DNA from: Aminipila sp963524205
GTDB lineage: Bacteria; Bacillota; Clostridia; Peptostreptococcales; Anaerovoracaceae
DNA length: 64,000 bases
NCBI GenBank assembly: GCA_963524205.1
Contig: CAURED010000008.1
Location: forward strand, 70,633 to 134,632
Direction: 5' to 3'
The notes beneath the pieces were generated by a model that ran no database searches, was not told the DNA's origin, and saw only the letters and a list, made by a program, of their open reading frames with translations. Positions 1-9,150 of this stretch are shown in pieces (position 1 is the first letter of the stretch; each line of letters starts with the position of its first letter). The translations under genes and the position numbers were made by a program.

Positions 1-894
1 GTTAGAGGAGCTATTTATTTAGGTATGGAAGTGTACGGAATTGAAAAAGGATATGAAGGACTTATTGACGGAGATATTAAGCAAATGAACATTTCGTCTG
101 TTTCAGATATTCTTCATAAGGGTGGTACTATTCTCAGAACTGCAAGAAGTGAACGGTTTATGACCAGTGACGGTCAGAAAAGAGCAAAACAGATGTTGGA
201 AAGTTTTGGGATAGAAGGATTGGTAATAATTGGAGGAGACGGTTCCTTAAAGGGTGGACTTGATCTGTCAAAGAGGGGAATTACTGTTATGGGACTTCCA
301 GGTACTATTGATAATGATTTAGGTTATACTGATTATACTATAGGATTTGATACTTCTGTGAATACTGTACTTTCAGCTATTAGTAACATTCGTGATACTT
401 CATCCTCTCATGAAAGGACTACCGTCATTGAGGTAATGGGCAGACATTGTGGTGACATAGCTCTTTATGCTGGGCTTACAGGGGGAGCAGAAACAATTTT
501 AATACCTGAAGTAGGAGTAGACATTAATGCTATTTGTAAAAAGATGGTACAGGGAAGAAACAGAGGAAAGCTACACAACATTATAATAAAGGCTGAAGGG
601 ATTGATATGTCAACACAGGAATTAGCAGAGACTTTAAAAGAAAGAACGGGAATGGAAACAAAGATTGTAGTTCTGGGGTATATTCAGAGAGGTGGATCGC
701 CTACGGCAAGAGATCGAATGTTGGCCAGTCGTATGGCATATAAAGCAGTAGAGTTACTTCAAGAGGGAAGCGAAAGCAGAGCTGTTGGAATAAATGGAAG
801 TGAAATTGTGCATTATGAACTAGGCGATGCTTTACAGATGAAAAGGGACTATGACAAGAAGGTTATGGAATTGGCTGATATATTATCCATTTAG
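1..894 (+). CDS. pfkA: ATP-dependent 6-phosphofructokinase, 5' end cut by the window
   Basis: Phosphorylates fructose-6-phosphate to fructose-1,6-bisphosphate in glycolysis, in the cytoplasm. The reading frame is open from base 1, so the gene begins upstream; compared with the family about 20 N-terminal residues, including the first glycine-rich loop, lie outside. The first ATG at 25 is internal. Visible motifs are GGDGS, PGTIDND (catalytic Asp), RDTSSSHER and VMGRHCGD. The Gly in GGDGS and the Gly in PGTIDND are the residues of ATP-dependent enzymes; pyrophosphate-dependent ones carry Asp and Lys there. It ends 11 nt before the LuxR-type regulator, so the two are probably co-transcribed. The start and promoter cannot be seen. 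Confidence 0.96.
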   Translation, partial: VRGAIYLGMEVYGIEKGYEGLIDGDIKQMNISSVSDILHKGGTILRTARSERFMTSDGQKRAKQMLESFGIEGLVIIGGDGSLKGGLDLSKRGITVMGLPGTIDNDLGYTDYTIGFDTSVNTVLSAISNIRDTSSSHERTTVIEVMGRHCGDIALYAGLTGGAETILIPEVGVDINAICKKMVQGRNRGKLHNIIIKAEGIDMSTQELAETLKERTGMETKIVVLGYIQRGGSPTARDRMLASRMAYKAVELLQEGSESRAVGINGSEIVHYELGDALQMKRDYDKKVMELADILSI

Positions 895-905
895 GAGTAA
901 ATTAT

Positions 906-3332
906 ATGACAGAAAAAGATACAATACTAGAGCTTCCACCAACCATGGTTTTACGATCTCGATTACAGAATATATTTGAAGATAATTTTAAATTGAAAAG
1001 GATTATTTATGTATCGGCGTATACTGGATGGGGAAAGACTACTGCGGTAGCAGAATGGCTCAATCAGAAGAAACATGAGGCAGTCTGGTTTTGTCTAGGG
1101 GAACAGAGAAACCAAACGGTTATCAATAAACTGTTAACAGAAATCAACAGTAGGCCAACGGAAAAAATTATTGTGATTGATAATTATCAACTGCTTAATG
1201 AAAGAGAAATAGAATATGTGAACCTGATGATTACTCAGTCAGCCTGGCGGTTTGTTATTATTTCAAGGGCAGAACTTCCAAAAGCACTATCCATATATGT
1301 AGGCTTATCTGTACATTTAATTGGTATGGATCAGTTAAAATTTACAGAAGCTGAAATAATGGAATACTTTGAGAGGTGGAATATCAGTCTGACTGACCAG
1401 GAAATTGCTCAGCTATATTCAGATCAAAAAGGTTGGATAATAAGTTACAGATATACTGCATCCTTGATGCAGGCAGCGGGCGAACCATATACAAGAAACA
1501 TTCAATTGAAGGCATTAGAATCCATATACCAGTATCTTGATATTGAACTGCTAGGCAAGTTGGACAGGCTTGAAAAAAAGGTAATACTAACAGTAGGATG
1601 CTTTGACAAGATCACAGCAGAGGAGACTGATGTACTTTTAGAATCGCCAGATGCGCATGAGGTATTAGAAGAACTTACAAGACAAGGCTGTTTTTTAACC
1701 TTTTTACTACCAGATGTTTATATACTTCATCCTTTTTTTAAAGATTACCTTACATATACGAGAAATAAAGTATTATCAAAGGATGAAATTGAAAAAATTT
1801 ACAGTGCAGCTGGAGAATATTTTGAGAAAAAGAATGAGAGTACTATGGCCTTGGAATATTATATTAAGGCTAAAGAGTATAAGAGTGTAATACGACTTTT
1901 AATTGAGTTATCCAAGAGCCCAGTAGGTCAGACTGATTTATGGAAAAATAAAAAGTATTACTATGAATTGCCAGAAGAAATGATAAAAGAAGAACCTGCT
2001 CTATGTTGTGGTATGGCCATGTTAGGCATTATATGTTTTAATCTTGAAGAGGCTGACAGATGGAAAGGTTACCTTGAAAATCAATTAAAACTATTGCCAG
2101 AAATAGATCCCAAAAGGGCAGAAGTATATGAAAAACTAGCATTTTTATCCATAGCAATGCCTAATAGTGATATGCACGATTTTTTAAATATAATGAAAAA
2201 CTGGGCGAAAAAAGTGAAATATGGAAATTTACAAATGCAGAAAGCTAATATCACTTGGAACACTCCTAGCGTAGTAAATGGAGGAAGAGATTTTACCCCA
2301 TGGTTAAAAAAAGCAAAAATGGTAAGGAATCCAATGGACTGGGTGGTAATTTCATTATATGGAGATTATGGTATCGGTGTTTTAGATGTTGCAGTAGCAG
2401 AGTGTTATTATCAGCAGGATAAAATTCAAGAATCATTAGTACAGGTTGTGAGAGCAATATCTTTTATAGAACAAAAGGGCAGCATTATAATCCTGTTTGC
2501 AGCTATGACTGTGCAGATGATGATTATGATGCTATTGGGCCAGACTGTTACCACAAAGCCTATGCTAGATAATATGAGAGATAAAATTGAAGCGGCAAAT
2601 GCAGACTTTTTATATCCTAATCTGGAAGCGGTAAGCGCATTTGTAAGTTTATATGAAAACAATTATGAAAAGATTGATTATTGGCTAAACAGTGAAGCAC
2701 CAGATGAAAATGCTACATTTTGCACCCTTGATATATTTAGATATACTGTGAAACTAAGAGTGTATATTTTATATGAAAAATATTATCTTGCGATAGGACT
2801 TGCAGAAAAGCTTAGATCTGTATGTACAGCCTTTCATAGAAATATGGATTTGGCGCAATTGGATACGCTTTTAGCTATTGTTTATTACAGAATGGGGCAA
2901 AAGGAAAAAGCTGAAGAATATCTTACAGAAGCCGTTATAAGGGGAGAAAAATATGGATATATTCGCATTTTTGCTGATCAAGGAGAACCTTTATATAAAA
3001 TATTAAGGAATTTTGAGGTGGAACGTTTAGTCTCAAAAAAGTATTTAAACAAAGTTAAAGAAGCAACAAAAAAAGTCGCCATGCTATATCCATCTTATCT
3101 GACTTTATTAAATAACAAACAGGAGAAATTGTCAGCGTCTGAGATGGAGGTCTTGAACCTTATGGCTCAGGCAAAGGCAAATAATGAGATTGCTGAGTAT
3201 TTGAATATATCGTTAAATACAGTTAAGTTCCATATAAAGAATATATACAGTAAGTTGGGGGCTAAAAATCGTTTTCAGGCGGTACATATGGCTAGGGACA
3301 AGGGAATGCTAAGCAATCAAAGAATGAGCTGA
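906..3332 (+). CDS. MalT-like LuxR-family transcriptional regulator with N-terminal ATPase domain
   Basis: An 808-residue protein with the layout of large ATP-binding LuxR regulators (MalT/STAND type). A P-loop AYTGWGKTT is at residues 38-46 and a Walker B-like IIVIDNYQ near 93-100. A winged-helix region and a long helical, TPR-like sensor follow, then a C-terminal LuxR helix-turn-helix (about 739-800) with the recognition segment NISLNTVKFHIKNIYSKL. In this family ATP and a small inducer drive oligomerisation and DNA binding; no inducer can be inferred here. The ATG follows AGGAG with 8-nt spacing and lies 11 nt after pfkA, hinting at a link to sugar metabolism. The stop codon sits inside a terminator hairpin shared with the convergent hisIE. 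Confidence 0.9.
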   Translation: MTEKDTILELPPTMVLRSRLQNIFEDNFKLKRIIYVSAYTGWGKTTAVAEWLNQKKHEAVWFCLGEQRNQTVINKLLTEINSRPTEKIIVIDNYQLLNEREIEYVNLMITQSAWRFVIISRAELPKALSIYVGLSVHLIGMDQLKFTEAEIMEYFERWNISLTDQEIAQLYSDQKGWIISYRYTASLMQAAGEPYTRNIQLKALESIYQYLDIELLGKLDRLEKKVILTVGCFDKITAEETDVLLESPDAHEVLEELTRQGCFLTFLLPDVYILHPFFKDYLTYTRNKVLSKDEIEKIYSAAGEYFEKKNESTMALEYYIKAKEYKSVIRLLIELSKSPVGQTDLWKNKKYYYELPEEMIKEEPALCCGMAMLGIICFNLEEADRWKGYLENQLKLLPEIDPKRAEVYEKLAFLSIAMPNSDMHDFLNIMKNWAKKVKYGNLQMQKANITWNTPSVVNGGRDFTPWLKKAKMVRNPMDWVVISLYGDYGIGVLDVAVAECYYQQDKIQESLVQVVRAISFIEQKGSIIILFAAMTVQMMIMMLLGQTVTTKPMLDNMRDKIEAANADFLYPNLEAVSAFVSLYENNYEKIDYWLNSEAPDENATFCTLDIFRYTVKLRVYILYEKYYLAIGLAEKLRSVCTAFHRNMDLAQLDTLLAIVYYRMGQKEKAEEYLTEAVIRGEKYGYIRIFADQGEPLYKILRNFEVERLVSKKYLNKVKEATKKVAMLYPSYLTLLNNKQEKLSASEMEVLNLMAQAKANNEIAEYLNISLNTVKFHIKNIYSKLGAKNRFQAVHMARDKGMLSNQRMS

Positions 3333-3360
3333 GAAATCAGCTCATTTTGTCATTTTTTCT
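3323..3360 (+). terminator. Terminator hairpin between convergent luxR-type gene and hisIE
   Basis: Perfect 10-bp stem (3323-3332 with 3337-3346) closed by a GAAA tetraloop and followed on the + strand by a T-rich run. The stem contains the stop codons of both convergent genes. On the minus strand the tail is less T-rich, so it is best supported for the + gene. Confidence 0.8.
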
Positions 3361-3992
3361 TGTTTTATTTTTTCATCGATTACATGGCGGGAAGCTAACT
3401 CTTTGTGAATATCATCTAGAGAAATGCCTATTTCAATCATAAGGACCATTATGTGGTAGGTAAGGTCTGCAATTTCATATATCGTTTCTTTTTTATCTTC
3501 AGATTTTGCAGCAATAATTACTTCCGTGGACTCTTCGCCTATTTTTTTCAGTATTTTATCCATACCTTTTTCAAAAAGATACGTAGTATAGGAGCCTTCA
3601 GTGTTATCAGTTTTTCGATTTCTTATAAGTTCCATTAGACCTTCAAGGGTGAAAGGGGTTTGGTTCTGATTGAAATAGACAAACTCATTAAAACAGGAAT
3701 CCTTTCCAAGGTGGCAGGCTGGTCCATCTTTTTTTACGTAAACGGTAAGTGCATCCTTATCACAGTCAGTCTGAATACATACAATATGCTGGTAATTTCC
3801 TGAGGTTTCGCCCTTAAGCCATAACTCTTGCCGCGACCGACTCCAAAAACATGTAAGCCCTTTTTTTATGGATATTTCTAAGCTTTCTTTATTCATATAT
3901 GCTACGGTTAACACTTTTTTAGTTTCTGCATCAATGACAACCGCAGGAATTAAACCTTTTTCATCATATTTAAGTTCATTTAAGTTAATCAT
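3342..3992 (-). CDS. hisIE: Bifunctional phosphoribosyl-AMP cyclohydrolase / phosphoribosyl-ATP pyrophosphatase
   Basis: Catalyses steps 2 and 3 of histidine synthesis: HisE removes pyrophosphate from PR-ATP and HisI opens the adenine ring of PR-AMP. The 216-residue protein has the HisI domain first, with metal-binding DCDKD at 76-80 and Cys93 and Cys100 in the Zn region. The HisE domain follows, with EESTE at 153-157 and EIAD at 173-176. I start at 3992 (MINLNEL) because AAGGAG lies directly upstream; a longer frame to 4022 lacks such a site. It is the last gene of the his operon, about 95 nt after hisF, and the gap holds two dyads. Confidence 0.96.
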   Translation of the reverse strand: MINLNELKYDEKGLIPAVVIDAETKKVLTVAYMNKESLEISIKKGLTCFWSRSRQELWLKGETSGNYQHIVCIQTDCDKDALTVYVKKDGPACHLGKDSCFNEFVYFNQNQTPFTLEGLMELIRNRKTDNTEGSYTTYLFEKGMDKILKKIGEESTEVIIAAKSEDKKETIYEIADLTYHIMVLMIEIGISLDDIHKELASRHVIDEKIKQEKMTK

Positions 3993-4015
3993 AAATATTC
4001 TCCTTTGAAGCCCTG

Positions 4016-4074
4016 TCCACATCCGTGATGTGGATTGCAGGTCTTATACAGAAATTTCAGCAGCTGTAGCTGCT
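4016..4074 (-). other. Two dyad-symmetric stems between hisF and hisIE
   Basis: Arms 4016-4023/4027-4034 (8 bp, 3-nt loop) and 4059-4065/4068-4074 (7 bp around 2 nt) are perfect inverted repeats in the intercistronic gap. Neither is followed by a T-run in the direction of transcription, so a terminator is unlikely. RNA processing or stability is an inference. Confidence 0.45.
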
Positions 4075-4087
4075 AGAAACTTTTCAG

Positions 4088-4843
4088 TTATCTAACGGTA
4101 ATGCCGTTTTTCCCTAACTCTGCTTTTAAATTATTAATTTTTACTTCGCCAAAATGAAATATGGAGGCAGCAAGTCCTGCATCTACTTTCGGAAGTGTTT
4201 TAAAAAGCTTAATAAAATCGTTTATACAGCCAGCACCCCCGGATGCAATTACAGGAACATTAACTTCATTGCATATGGCTCCCAGCATTTCTAAATCAAA
4301 TCCATTTTTTACACCATCTGTATCAATACTGTTTACTACAATTTCACCAGCTCCATTACTAACACATACTTTTATCCATTCAATGGCATTCATTCCTGTA
4401 TTCTCTCTCCCACCTTTTGAAAATACTGTGAAATTTCCATTTACCCGTTTTATATCAACAGAAAGAACTACACACTGGTTACCATATTTAAGTGCTGCCT
4501 CATGGATAAGATTAGGATTTCTTATAGCTCCGGAATTCACACTTACTTTATCGGCACCGCACTTCAAAACCCGGTCAAAATCTTTTATACTGTTAATACC
4601 ACCGCCTACTGTCAGGGGAATAAAAATGGATTCTGCCACCTGGCACAGGATATCAGTGAAAAGTACTCTGTTTTCTGAAGAGGCAGTTATATCATAAAAT
4701 ACTAGTTCATCTGCTCCATTATCTGAATAATACTTTGCAAGTGCCACTGGGGAAGAAACATCTGCAAGGCCTTCAAAGTTGACTCCTTTTACCACCCGGC
4801 CATTTTTTACGTCAAGACAGGGGATAATTCGTTTTGTAATCAT
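4088..4843 (-). CDS. hisF: Imidazole glycerol phosphate synthase cyclase subunit
   Basis: With HisH it converts PRFAR and glutamine-derived ammonia to imidazole glycerol phosphate and AICAR. The 251-residue (beta/alpha)8 barrel has the catalytic aspartates at D11 (IPCLDVKNG) and D130 (VLSVDIKR), and the phosphate loops TVGGGI (78-83) and VIASGGAG. Length and motifs match the family. The ATG follows AAAGGAG. It lies 13 nt after hisA in the same operon. Confidence 0.98.
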   Translation of the reverse strand: MITKRIIPCLDVKNGRVVKGVNFEGLADVSSPVALAKYYSDNGADELVFYDITASSENRVLFTDILCQVAESIFIPLTVGGGINSIKDFDRVLKCGADKVSVNSGAIRNPNLIHEAALKYGNQCVVLSVDIKRVNGNFTVFSKGGRENTGMNAIEWIKVCVSNGAGEIVVNSIDTDGVKNGFDLEMLGAICNEVNVPVIASGGAGCINDFIKLFKTLPKVDAGLAASIFHFGEVKINNLKAELGKNGITVR

Positions 4844-4856
4844 GTAGCTGCTCCTT

Positions 4857-5573
4857 TCATGCTGTTACCGCTTCAATTGCTGCGGATAAGTCAACTGCAC
4901 CTGTATACAATGCTTTTCCAAGTATAGCACCATAAATGTTCATTTTAGAGAGTGCTTTGATATCCTCTAGGCTTGAAACACCACCAGATGCAATGAAATC
5001 TAGGAAATAAGCCTGCGAAAGTCTGTTGTATAGTGCCAGATTAGTTCCATTCATAACTCCATCTTTTGAAATGTCTGTACAAATAATAGTTCGGATTCCA
5101 ATGTCCTGCATCTGCTGGCAAAATTCTTCACAGCTGTAATCAGAGAGCTCTGTCCAGCCTTTTATAGCCACTTTTTCCTCCTTTATGTCCACACTTACAG
5201 CGATTTTTTCTCCATACTTTTTAACTGCTTCTTGAAGGAAACTTTTATCTGTAATGGCAGCTGTACCTATAATAATACGGTTAACTCCAATAGAAAGATA
5301 GTTATCTACTGTTTGAATATTACGGATTCCACCACCTAACTGGGTAAAAAGGTTTACATTTTCAACAATTTCCCTTATCACTTTCAAGTTAGAGGTGATA
5401 CCATTTTTTGCACCTTCTAAGTCTACCATGTGAAGAAAGGAAGCTCCTTGGGATTCAAACTTCTTGGCTGTATTAAGAGGCTCCTTATCATATACAGTCA
5501 TTTGATTGTAATCGCCTTTAAATAAACGTACAACTGCACCTTCATATAAATCTATTGCAGGATATATATTCAT
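4857..5573 (-). CDS. hisA: ProFAR isomerase (phosphoribosylformimino-AICAR ribotide isomerase)
   Basis: Amadori isomerisation of ProFAR to PRFAR, the fourth step of histidine synthesis. The protein is a 238-residue barrel related to HisF. The catalytic pair is D8 (PAIDLYEG) and D129 (VSVDIKE), with phosphate loops QLGGGIR (79-84) and FIASGGV. The start at 5573 is chosen because GGAG lies 7 nt upstream, inside the end of hisH; the longer frame from 5594 adds residues not found in the family. It starts 2 nt after hisH ends, which suggests translational coupling. Confidence 0.97.
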   Translation of the reverse strand: MNIYPAIDLYEGAVVRLFKGDYNQMTVYDKEPLNTAKKFESQGASFLHMVDLEGAKNGITSNLKVIREIVENVNLFTQLGGGIRNIQTVDNYLSIGVNRIIIGTAAITDKSFLQEAVKKYGEKIAVSVDIKEEKVAIKGWTELSDYSCEEFCQQMQDIGIRTIICTDISKDGVMNGTNLALYNRLSQAYFLDFIASGGVSSLEDIKALSKMNIYGAILGKALYTGAVDLSAAIEAVTA

Positions 5574-5575
5574 TA

Positions 5576-6199
5576 TTAATCTCCAATCTCGCAAAATGCT
5601 TTTAAAATATTAAGACCTACATGACCACTTTTTTCAGGATGGAATTGACAACCATATACGTTATTGTAAGCTACAGCTGCGGTTAATTCGCTACCATATT
5701 CAGTAGTGGCAATTACTGCATCATTACAGTCTGTAGCGTAGTAGGAGTGAACAAAGTAAACACAGTCCTTTTCTTTTGTATATTTAAAAATAGGGTTCTT
5801 CTCTTTATTCTGAGTAAAGTGAAGGGCATTCCAGCCTATATGTGGTATTTTTAACTCTTTTGGGATCACTTCAACAATTGGTTTAACATGGCCTTTAATT
5901 AAACCTAAGCCAGTGTGATGACCGTATTCATAGCTTTTTTCAAAAAGAAGCTGCATACCAAGGCAGATACCCATTAAAGATTTTCCGTTTTTGACTTCTT
6001 CTTTTATTAGAATATCAAGTCCACTTTCTTTTAGCTTTTGAGCAGAATCACAAAAGGCCCCCACACCAGGCAGGATAATTTTATCTGACCTTTTTATGAT
6101 TTCTTTATCTCCGGTTATAGTAACTTCTCTACCAATTGCCTGAAGGGAACTTTTTAAAGAAAACAGGTTACCTACGCCATAATCTATTATTACGATCAT
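5576..6199 (-). CDS. hisH: Imidazole glycerol phosphate synthase glutaminase subunit
   Basis: Class I glutamine amidotransferase that supplies ammonia to HisF. In the 207 residues the triad is visible as Cys79 (MGICLGMQ), His187 and Glu189 (CQFHPEKSG); the oxyanion region LPGVGAF is at 43-49. It overlaps hisB by 4 nt and is followed by hisA after 2 nt, the tight packing typical of a coupled his operon. Confidence 0.97.
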   Translation of the reverse strand: MIVIIDYGVGNLFSLKSSLQAIGREVTITGDKEIIKRSDKIILPGVGAFCDSAQKLKESGLDILIKEEVKNGKSLMGICLGMQLLFEKSYEYGHHTGLGLIKGHVKPIVEVIPKELKIPHIGWNALHFTQNKEKNPIFKYTKEKDCVYFVHSYYATDCNDAVIATTEYGSELTAAVAYNNVYGCQFHPEKSGHVGLNILKAFCEIGD

Positions 6200-6786
6200 A
6201 CTAATACTCCTTTTGTAGAGGGAATTTCATCTTTAAAAGCCTCATTTATTTTAACTGCTTGTGCAAGAGTTCTTGCAAAGGACTTAAAAGTGCCTTCGAT
6301 AATGTGGTGACTGTTACTACCTGAAAGTTGTTTTATATGTAATGTAATATTCGATTTACGTGTAAATGCTAAAAAGAATTCTTCAATCAGCTCGGTATCA
6401 AATGTACCTGCTTTTTCTGATGGGATTTGAAGTTCATAAGAAAGAAAGCTTCTCCCGGAAATATCCAAAGCACAAAGGATAAGAGACTCATCCATAGGGA
6501 GAATAATGTTACCATACCGGTTTGCGCCGCGCATGTCTCCAAGAGCCTCAGAGAAGGCTGTACCAAGGCAGATGGCGATATCTTCCACAGTATGGTGATC
6601 ATCTACATAAGTGTCGCCTATGCATTTTATAGTTAAATCAAAGCGTCCATGACGGGCAAACAGTGTAAGCATGTGGTCTAGAAAGCCACAACTAGTTGAA
6701 ATGTTACTTTTGCCAGTTCCGTCTATGTTAAGGTTAAGCTGGATATCCGTTTCAGCAGTTTTTCGATTAATTTCACTTATTCTCAT
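6196..6786 (-). CDS. hisB: Imidazoleglycerol-phosphate dehydratase (monofunctional)
   Basis: Dehydrates imidazole glycerol phosphate to imidazole acetol phosphate. At 196 residues it is the short dehydratase-only form, without the N-terminal histidinol-phosphatase domain of the enterobacterial HisB. Metal-binding motifs are DHHTVED (63-69) and SHHIIEG (159-165). It lies 4 nt after hisC and overlaps hisH by 4 nt. Because the phosphatase is not fused here, the operon needs a separate enzyme for that step. Confidence 0.97.
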   Translation of the reverse strand: MRISEINRKTAETDIQLNLNIDGTGKSNISTSCGFLDHMLTLFARHGRFDLTIKCIGDTYVDDHHTVEDIAICLGTAFSEALGDMRGANRYGNIILPMDESLILCALDISGRSFLSYELQIPSEKAGTFDTELIEEFFLAFTRKSNITLHIKQLSGSNSHHIIEGTFKSFARTLAQAVKINEAFKDEIPSTKGVLV

Positions 6787-6790
6787 TTTG

Positions 6791-7855
6791 TCACCCTTCC
6801 TTTATTATTGTTTTTAATTTACTTAAAAAAGCGTCCATTTCTTCTTTAGTTCCAATGGTGATGCGGTTGTAATCTTTAATACGTGGAGCAGTAAAATGGC
6901 GAATTAAGATACTATTTTTCTTCAACTCTTCATATAAGTATTTACCTTCAATATCTTCAAATTTAGCCAATATAAAATTTGCTTTTGAAGGAATCACTAC
7001 AAATCCCAGTTTTTTAAGTTCTTTTATTGTATACTCTCTGCTTTCAGCTATTATTTTGCATTTTTCTATGTAATAATCATTGGCTTCAATGGTGGCTTCT
7101 CCAGTAAGAAGTGTCATTCTATTGAGGTTATATGGATTAGTGGAATATTTAATTTTATTCAGGTCATCAATAAGTCCTTTAGAACCTAAAGCGAAGCCTA
7201 AGCGCGCTCCCGCCATTGAACGAGATTTAGAAAAGGTCTGAACTACCAAAAGATTGTCATAGGTGTTTATGAGTGGATAGCAGGATTCTGCTCCAAAATC
7301 CACATATGCTTCGTCAATAACCACAACATGATTGGGATTTGTTTTAACTATTTCTTCAATTTCTGCAACAGGCAAGGTTAATCCAGTTGGGGCATTGGGA
7401 TTGGCAATTACAATAAATTTATTTATATTGCAATAGTCATTGTAATCAATTGAGAAATCTTCTTTTATAGGAATTTCCTCATAGGTGATACCATGTAGGT
7501 TTGCAAAAACTTTGTAAAATCCATAGCTTATATCTGGGAAAACAGCCTCTATTTCATCACCAGAAAATGCCATAAAAGCAAAATTTAAAATGTCGTCTGA
7601 ACCATTAGAAAAGTATAGCTGCTGTGGCAGTACCCCATATAATTCGGCTAGTTTATTCGTTAATCCTTTACATTCAGGATCTGAATAAAGTCGAAGCTTT
7701 TCTATTTCCTGACTATTTATTACATCAAGAACACTTGGAGCAGGGGGGTAGGGGGATTCGTTTGTATTAAGTTTGATATATTGCATATCCTGAGGCTGCT
7801 CACCAGGAGCGTAAGTTTCGAGTTTATCGTATTTTTTATTTAGAAATTTACTCAT
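6791..7855 (-). CDS. hisC: Histidinol-phosphate aminotransferase
   Basis: PLP-dependent fold type I aminotransferase that converts imidazole acetol phosphate and glutamate to histidinol phosphate. In the 354 residues the PLP lysine is K210 in TFSKSRSMAG, NPNAPTG is at 152-158 and the PLP-binding Asp is in VVIDEAYVDF (178-187). The N-terminal LNTNESPYPP signature is characteristic of HisC. It lies 11 nt after hisD. Confidence 0.96.
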   Translation of the reverse strand: MSKFLNKKYDKLETYAPGEQPQDMQYIKLNTNESPYPPAPSVLDVINSQEIEKLRLYSDPECKGLTNKLAELYGVLPQQLYFSNGSDDILNFAFMAFSGDEIEAVFPDISYGFYKVFANLHGITYEEIPIKEDFSIDYNDYCNINKFIVIANPNAPTGLTLPVAEIEEIVKTNPNHVVVIDEAYVDFGAESCYPLINTYDNLLVVQTFSKSRSMAGARLGFALGSKGLIDDLNKIKYSTNPYNLNRMTLLTGEATIEANDYYIEKCKIIAESREYTIKELKKLGFVVIPSKANFILAKFEDIEGKYLYEELKKNSILIRHFTAPRIKDYNRITIGTKEEMDAFLSKLKTIIKEG

Positions 7856-7866
7856 TATGAAACCTC

Positions 7867-9138
7867 CTAGTCCTCAAATCTGACAGTTACACTTCTTGCG
7901 TGTGCAGCAAGTCCTTCTTTTTCCGCAAAATAAGCTATATCTTTTGCTACTTTGGAAAGAGCAGTTTTTGTATAATATGTATATTGATACTTCTTTACAA
8001 AATCGTCTACGGATAGAGGACTTGAAAATTTGGCAGTACCGCTTGTTGGAAGTGTATGGTTAGGACCTGCAAAGTAATCACCCAAAGCTTCAGGGCAATT
8101 CTTTCCCATAAAGATTGAACCTGCATGATGTATACTGTCCAAATAGTCAAAGGGGTTGTCTACACATAGTTCTAAGTGCTCTGGTGCAATTTCGTTGGCA
8201 ATTTCAATTGCAGTTTCAATTGTATTGGTTATAATAATTTTACCGTTGTTTGCTATGGACGTACGAGCAATTTCTTCACGAGGCAGAAGTGCAAGTTGCC
8301 TTTCTATTTCTAAGCTGACAGCTTCTGCAAGTTCCTGACAGTCTGTGACTAAAACTGCACTAGCCATTTTGTCGTGCTCTGCTTGTGACAGCATATCAGC
8401 AGCCACATACTTTGGGTTACATGTTTTATCAGCCACAACAAGTATTTCACTTGGCCCAGCAATCATATCAATATCAACCATACCAAATACCTGTTTTTTA
8501 GCTTCAGCTACAAAGGCATTACCTGGGCCTACTATTTTATCTACTTTAGGTATTGTTTCAGTGCCATATGCCAGCGCTGCTACTGCTTGTGCTCCACCAA
8601 TTTTGAAAATTCTATCCACCCCTGCTATTTTTGCTGCAACTAAAATAGCAGGATTAATTTTGCCACTCTTTGCAGGAGTAACCATAATTATCTCTTTTAC
8701 ACCAGCCAATTTGGCAGGAAGACAGTTCATGAGCACAGAGGAAGGGTAGGTAGCTGTGCCTCCGGGGACATAAAGACCTACTTTATCTAATGGAATCACT
8801 TTCTGACCTATAACAATTCCATTGTTTTCGTTGAGGATAAAACTGTTGCGAACTTGTCGACTGTGAAAAGCTGTAATATTTTCGGCAGCTTTTTTAAGGA
8901 TATTAATGAATTTCTCATCAATGGAATGAAAGGCCTCCTGAATTTCATTCTGTGAAACTTCCAAGTTTTCAGGTGCGGCTCCATCAAATTTTGTACAATA
9001 GTCTAATAAGGCAGAGTCCTTATTTTCTTTTACATTTTTAATTATTACAGAGACGATTTCTTCCACTCCTGAAGAGGATATATCTCTGGCAAAAATATTT
9101 ACATTATTGGTATCGTTATATTTTAATATCTTAATCAT
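7867..9138 (-). CDS. hisD: Histidinol dehydrogenase
   Basis: Zn- and NAD-dependent four-electron oxidation of histidinol to histidine, the last pathway step. The 423 residues include the family signatures GLYVPGGTATYPSS, VDMIAGPSEI-like (DIDMIAGPSEILVVAD), MLSQAEHD, and the C-terminal FAGPNHTLPTSGTA. Length is normal. It is the third gene of the operon, 12 nt after hisG. Confidence 0.97.
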   Translation of the reverse strand: MIKILKYNDTNNVNIFARDISSSGVEEIVSVIIKNVKENKDSALLDYCTKFDGAAPENLEVSQNEIQEAFHSIDEKFINILKKAAENITAFHSRQVRNSFILNENNGIVIGQKVIPLDKVGLYVPGGTATYPSSVLMNCLPAKLAGVKEIIMVTPAKSGKINPAILVAAKIAGVDRIFKIGGAQAVAALAYGTETIPKVDKIVGPGNAFVAEAKKQVFGMVDIDMIAGPSEILVVADKTCNPKYVAADMLSQAEHDKMASAVLVTDCQELAEAVSLEIERQLALLPREEIARTSIANNGKIIITNTIETAIEIANEIAPEHLELCVDNPFDYLDSIHHAGSIFMGKNCPEALGDYFAGPNHTLPTSGTAKFSSPLSVDDFVKKYQYTYYTKTALSKVAKDIAYFAEKEGLAAHARSVTVRFED

Positions 9139-9150
9139 GTACTAATCTCC

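Noticed and set aside
4161..4697. 178-codon open frame antisense to hisF
   Set aside because: It lies wholly inside a clear hisF gene, has no family features and no ribosome binding site; it is a shadow frame.
8345..8749. 134-codon open frame antisense to hisD
   Set aside because: Opposite a well-conserved histidinol dehydrogenase. The hydrophobic, Ala/Ser-rich composition is what the reverse of a Gly/Ala-rich enzyme gives.
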